Assembly: GCA_030684395.1 (NCBI GenBank) | Contig: JAUXTT010000008.1 | Location: forward strand, 248,001-312,000 | Source: Bacteroidota bacterium | GTDB lineage: Bacteria; Bacteroidota; Bacteroidia; B-17B0; Aurantibacillaceae | Direction of reading: 5' to 3' | Length of the DNA stretch: 64,000 nucleotides | Part shown: piece by piece, positions 60,912 through 64,000 of the stretch | Layout of the letters: every line of letters begins with the position of its first letter | Numbering within the stretch: position 1 is the stretch's first letter | Made by a program: the position numbers and the translations under genes | Notes under the pieces: model-generated | Database searches by the model: none | Told to the model about the DNA's origin: nothing | What the model saw: only the letters and a program-made list of their open reading frames with translations

Positions 60912-61687
60912 TAGTTGTGAATGTGTTCAATGGTAAACATATCGGCATAATTATCAGCAATCATTTTTGATGTGGTGCTTACCGTTGTAATGTTATTAGT
61001 GGTTGCAAGACTTATGGTTGTAGGATTAATAAACCATTCTTTCAAATTACACTTAATATAAATTGTGGGTGTAACTGTGCTTGATACATTAGCGGTGCTT
61101 CCATTAAATGTTGGGCTGATTATTTTCAAAGCACTGTTTGCTCCTTTAAAACCTGCAATATGAAAAGCTACAGAATTAGACGGTGCAGTTGATTGCTGCG
61201 AAATGCCTTCCAGCTTAGCAAAAATATAACCTGTACTCCAGGTCCAAAACATATTGTTATTTGCACTCAATGCACCGGTTTGGGCTCCTGAAACATTACG
61301 TGCCGAGTCAACGCCAATCATAAATGTGATGGAAGTATAGTTTTTGATGGGAACACCTGTGATCGTAAATTTTTGGCTTGCAGGATTTGATTCATCAATG
61401 AGGTGGTAACTTTCAGTTTCGGCAAACTCTTTACCATCTGAATCGGTCAATTTTATATTGCTGATATAATACTTAAAGATAGAAACCTTGATTTTATCTC
61501 CGTTATCCAGAATGTAATTTACAGTATCTAATCCAAGATCCAATGTATCAAACATATTATCAAATTCGATCTTCAGCGAACCTGTTGGGGTTACCGGAGT
61601 TATTGGTTCTTCTTCTTCAAGAGGGTCTTTTTTGCAAGCGGAAACCAGCAACACAAAAAAAGATAGTAGTATAATAAATCGGGTCAT
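60911..61687 (-). CDS. MbnP-like copper-binding lipoprotein
   Basis: Product of 258 residues from the ATG at 61687, giving lipobox LLVSACKKD; the extended frame of 39 residues would contain the promoter -7 element. The MbnP-like domain (about 35-255): LKIEFDNMFDTLDLGL, KVSIFKYYISNIKLTD, YHLID, FMIGVDSARN, NNMFWTWSTGYIFAKLEG, FHIAGFKG. MbnP binds copper in a Trp-derived kynurenine site. Candidate Trp residues are in MFWTWSTG. Sits directly before its dihaem partner. Confidence 0.88.
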   Translation of the reverse strand: MTRFIILLSFFVLLVSACKKDPLEEEEPITPVTPTGSLKIEFDNMFDTLDLGLDTVNYILDNGDKIKVSIFKYYISNIKLTDSDGKEFAETESYHLIDESNPASQKFTITGVPIKNYTSITFMIGVDSARNVSGAQTGALSANNNMFWTWSTGYIFAKLEGISQQSTAPSNSVAFHIAGFKGANSALKIISPTFNGSTANVSSTVTPTIYIKCNLKEWFINPTTISLATTNNITTVSTTSKMIADNYADMFTIEHIHN

Positions 61688-61709
61688 TTGATCAACTGAT
61701 ATAATGTCA

Positions 61710-61717
61710 CAAAGGTA
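61710..61717 (-). promoter_or_regulatory. -7 promoter element of the MbnP/MbnH-like operon
   Basis: Minus strand tacctttg, exact TAnnTTTG, 23 nt before the ATG at 61687. No clear -33 element. Confidence 0.5.
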
Positions 61718-61817
61718 GTTCAAAAATAACGAAGATGGGAACAGGAAGAAAATGTAAATTAGGTTTCGGAAAAAGCTGCTAGCGGTAAAACAACTACTTA
61801 TCAAACTAATCGAAGGC

Positions 61818-64000
61818 TCATACTTTTACACCGATAACAAGTATATCGTCTATTTGTTCAACATCTCCCTTCCATTCTTCCATGAAATCATGAAGATAGT
61901 TGCGTTGGTCTTTCATTTCCTTTGTGCTAATCTCAATCAGGATCTCTTTGAATTTTTTTGTCATTAATTTTTTTCTGCTCACTCCCCCAAACTGATCTGC
62001 AAATCCGTCACTGAACAAATAAAATACATCTCCCTTATTCAAAGTTACCTCATGTTGCTCAAATGCCTGCTCATCCTTTGTTAACCCACCGATTGCGTGC
62101 TTGGTTGCTTTGATCTCTATCAAGTCCCGGGAATTATGCTTAATGATCCATATTGGGCGGTTTGCACCGGCAAACTTTATTGTAACCTCTTCCTTTTTAT
62201 TTATTCCAAGGGGAATGGCACACAACGCAATATCCATTCCGTCTCTTGTACTTGTTGCATTATCACCTGTTTGGCGAAGTGCAGCCTTCAATCCTATATT
62301 CAATTCCTTAAGAATTTCTCCCGGCTCAGAACTAATATCAACAGCATCTTTCAATTTTTCACATCCAACTAAACTCATAAAAGCTCCGGGAACCCCATGC
62401 CCTGTGCAATCAGCAGCTGCAATGATCACTTTTCCATTTTCTTCCTTATTCGCATACTTATCAGAGAAAAAGTAAAAGTCGCCACTTACAATATCTTTCG
62501 ATTTATATAAAACAAAATAATGATCCAGGTATTCATCAATCTCTTTCAGGGGAGGCAGGATGGCATGCTGGATCCTCTGTGCATATATAATACTCTGTTC
62601 TGTCTCAATACTCTTCTCTTCTATAACGCGACTTTTCTCCTCAATCTCATTTTTTTGACGATTGATTTCATCTGCCTGGCGAGCCAGTACCAGGTTCGCC
62701 TTTTTCTTTTGCCTGATATTTCTCCATAGCACAAAAGAAAAACCTGCTATCATCAAGAGCCCCGCCATACCTACAAAAATGATGGTACGTTTTTGTTTTA
62801 GTTCTTTACTTTGTTCTTCCTTTTCTACACTTAATACAGTTATCTCCTTTTCCTTAATCACCGCTTCCTTCTCCTTTTCGGTAAGTTCACTGGTTGTTTT
62901 AGTCAATTCCTGCTGATTTTCCTTCAACATTATCTCCTGAAGCTTTTTTGCCATGCTTAAACGCTCAATGTCACGTGCCTTTTTTTCTGCTTCCAGTTGC
63001 TGTTTTATCAAAATTGCCTCCTGCTCTTTGAACTTTAATTCTTTGATTTGCTTTTCTTTCTCAAACAAAGCCAGACTTTGTTCCTTTTTTTCTGCTTCCA
63101 GTTTCTGAGTCAATAATTCTGCTTCTTTGGCACTCAATTCAGCATCCTGCAACTCTTTATTTTTTCTCAACAACTCAATTTCTTTTAATTTATTCTCCGA
63201 CTCAACGCGTAATTTTTCTATCTCAAGTTTCTTATTATCCTCTGCAGCACTGGTAAGAAGAATTTTTGTTGTCTCACTTATATCATTTAATTGTTTTTTG
63301 AAAAGATGCTCATAAGAACCATCAGCCATGAATTGCTTTCTCTTTTTATTAAAATAGATCTTTCTGGAAGGTTTATTCAATAAAAAACCAAACAGATCAT
63401 TTGTAGCTGCTGCTGCAATGTTATCTGCATTCATGTTTATCTTCCAGTCCTTTAATTCATAAACGGAAGTATCTGAAAGATCTTTAACATCAGTATTAAT
63501 AATAAGGGATTCCTTATTTACTCCTTCTTTTGAAAATTTGAGAACATAAACATTATTCAGTTCAAGTTTTATATCAAATGATCCGTTCTTCGCCGAATAA
63601 AATTGACCGGTTTCTATTTCATTCTTCTCTATAACTATTTTAACCCCTTCGAGTGAATTTCCATTCTTAGCCACTATACCTGAAAAATTGAGACACGTGT
63701 TTTTAGGGTCATTATTTTCCCATGCTTTTTTTACAATTTTATTTCCTTTCTCATCATAGAGATAATATTCGCCTGACCACTGACCACTTCTCAGGATTCC
63801 TTCTTTTATCAATTTCCCTTTTTCGCTGTAAAACTTTGCCTTACCTGAAGTTACTCCGCCAACGTATAAAACTTCAGATTTGAGCTTATTCGTTTTTATA
63901 TGATATGTTTTCCAAACACCATTTTTCTTATCGTTTAGAAAAACACCTTCCTCTGTTATTTGGTTATGCTTTAATACCTTATTTTTTAATCCATTCTTAT
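61818..64000 (-). CDS. MORN/YwqK-repeat SpoIIE phosphatase, 5' end outside window
   Basis: The frame is open from 61818 to the window end (no ATG needed at 63812, where only TTG is found), so the gene is partial at its 5' end. From N to C: YwqK/MORN-like repeats (GVFLNDKKNGVWKTY, GVTSGKAKFYSEKGKLIKEG, GQWSGEYYLYDEKG), a CarboxypepD-regulatory/CNA-B-like domain (FSGIVAKNGNSLEGVKIVI), a long coiled coil, a transmembrane helix (IIFVGMAGLLMIAGFSFVL), a second coiled coil with IIYAQRIQHAILPPL and a SpoIIE phosphatase (YKSKDIVSGDFYFFS, ADCTGHGVPGAFMSLVG, LFSDGFADQFGG, IDDILVIGVKV). Signalling phosphatase. Confidence 0.9.
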   Translation of the reverse strand, partial: KNGLKNKVLKHNQITEEGVFLNDKKNGVWKTYHIKTNKLKSEVLYVGGVTSGKAKFYSEKGKLIKEGILRSGQWSGEYYLYDEKGNKIVKKAWENNDPKNTCLNFSGIVAKNGNSLEGVKIVIEKNEIETGQFYSAKNGSFDIKLELNNVYVLKFSKEGVNKESLIINTDVKDLSDTSVYELKDWKINMNADNIAAAATNDLFGFLLNKPSRKIYFNKKRKQFMADGSYEHLFKKQLNDISETTKILLTSAAEDNKKLEIEKLRVESENKLKEIELLRKNKELQDAELSAKEAELLTQKLEAEKKEQSLALFEKEKQIKELKFKEQEAILIKQQLEAEKKARDIERLSMAKKLQEIMLKENQQELTKTTSELTEKEKEAVIKEKEITVLSVEKEEQSKELKQKRTIIFVGMAGLLMIAGFSFVLWRNIRQKKKANLVLARQADEINRQKNEIEEKSRVIEEKSIETEQSIIYAQRIQHAILPPLKEIDEYLDHYFVLYKSKDIVSGDFYFFSDKYANKEENGKVIIAAADCTGHGVPGAFMSLVGCEKLKDAVDISSEPGEILKELNIGLKAALRQTGDNATSTRDGMDIALCAIPLGINKKEEVTIKFAGANRPIWIIKHNSRDLIEIKATKHAIGGLTKDEQAFEQHEVTLNKGDVFYLFSDGFADQFGGVSRKKLMTKKFKEILIEISTKEMKDQRNYLHDFMEEWKGDVEQIDDILVIGVKV

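Noticed and set aside
61688-61804. 39-residue N-terminal extension of the MbnP-like protein
   Set aside because: It would place the -7 promoter box inside the gene and hide a perfect lipobox signal peptide starting at the ATG 61687.
62097-62475. Plus-strand frames opposite the SpoIIE domain at the window end
   Set aside because: Shadow frames of a well-supported minus-strand gene.
1-64000. tRNA, rRNA, phage or IS genes
   Set aside because: No cloverleaf, rRNA-like segment, integrase, transposase or structural phage gene was found while reading both strands.

Overview
The window comes from an AT-rich Bacteroidota chromosome. Supporting signs are six secreted proteins with type IX secretion (T9SS) C-terminal sorting domains, TPR sensor and SpoIIE proteins, TTTG-N19/20-TAnnTTTG promoters, absence of strong Shine-Dalgarno sequences, DPP-IV-type S9 peptidase and LytTR/LytS pairs. 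I cannot name genus or species. No rRNA, tRNA, CRISPR array, transposase or phage gene was seen.

Layout. 1-6.3 kb: the 3' end of a Mur-ligase-like gene, a secreted protein of unknown function, a C1 peptidase coupled to ATP-synthase accessory genes (two AtpI-like genes and a bactofilin), hpt, and a DPP-IV-like peptidase. 6.3-12.4 kb is accessory: a nuclease-fold candidate, a degraded DUF6364 antitoxin coupled to an HTTM/DoxX-like membrane protein, a Trp-rich secreted protein, an ArsR-SRPBCC operon with a two-copy operator, and a T9SS esterase. 12.4-17.7 kb is a cobalamin-riboswitch operon: a BtuB-like TonB receptor, a T9SS DUF4465 protein, a second T9SS surface protein and a YncE/BtuG-like propeller lipoprotein. 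17.7-25.8 kb is the complete trp operon (trpEGDCFBA plus a DAHP synthase and an 86-aa tail gene), preceded by a leader peptide with Trp-Trp-Trp and an attenuator. 25.9-35.5 kb: an ABC ATPase/permease pair, a lipoprotein, a sphingomyelin-synthase-like PAP2 enzyme, a T9SS subtilase and an AddA/RecB-type helicase-nuclease. 35.5-47 kb: a LytTR/TPR-kinase pair, two large T9SS proteins, a DUF5343 protein, a phasin-like protein and a TPR-SpoIIE phosphatase. 47-53 kb is accessory: lipoprotein, CPBP protease, barrel protein, Crp-like regulator, and a DUF4160/DUF2442 pair bracketed by identical hairpins. 53-59.8 kb is housekeeping: ftsH, rsfS with a histone-H1-like tail, birA, guaA, a TSUP transporter. 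59.8-64 kb: an MbnP/MbnH-like copper-protein and dihaem-peroxidase pair, then a SpoIIE phosphatase running off the window end.

The most informative items are the T9SS version of a B12 capture operon, the MbnP/MbnH pair, the trp attenuator, the hairpin-flanked DUF4160/DUF2442 cassette with a one-base frameshift, and the histone-like RsfS extension. Several genes are missed or misplaced by simple ORF calling: a 58-aa antitoxin, a 22-aa leader peptide, a Mur-ligase tail at 1-103, an open 5' end at 64000, and several TTG/GTG extensions replaced here by downstream ATGs.
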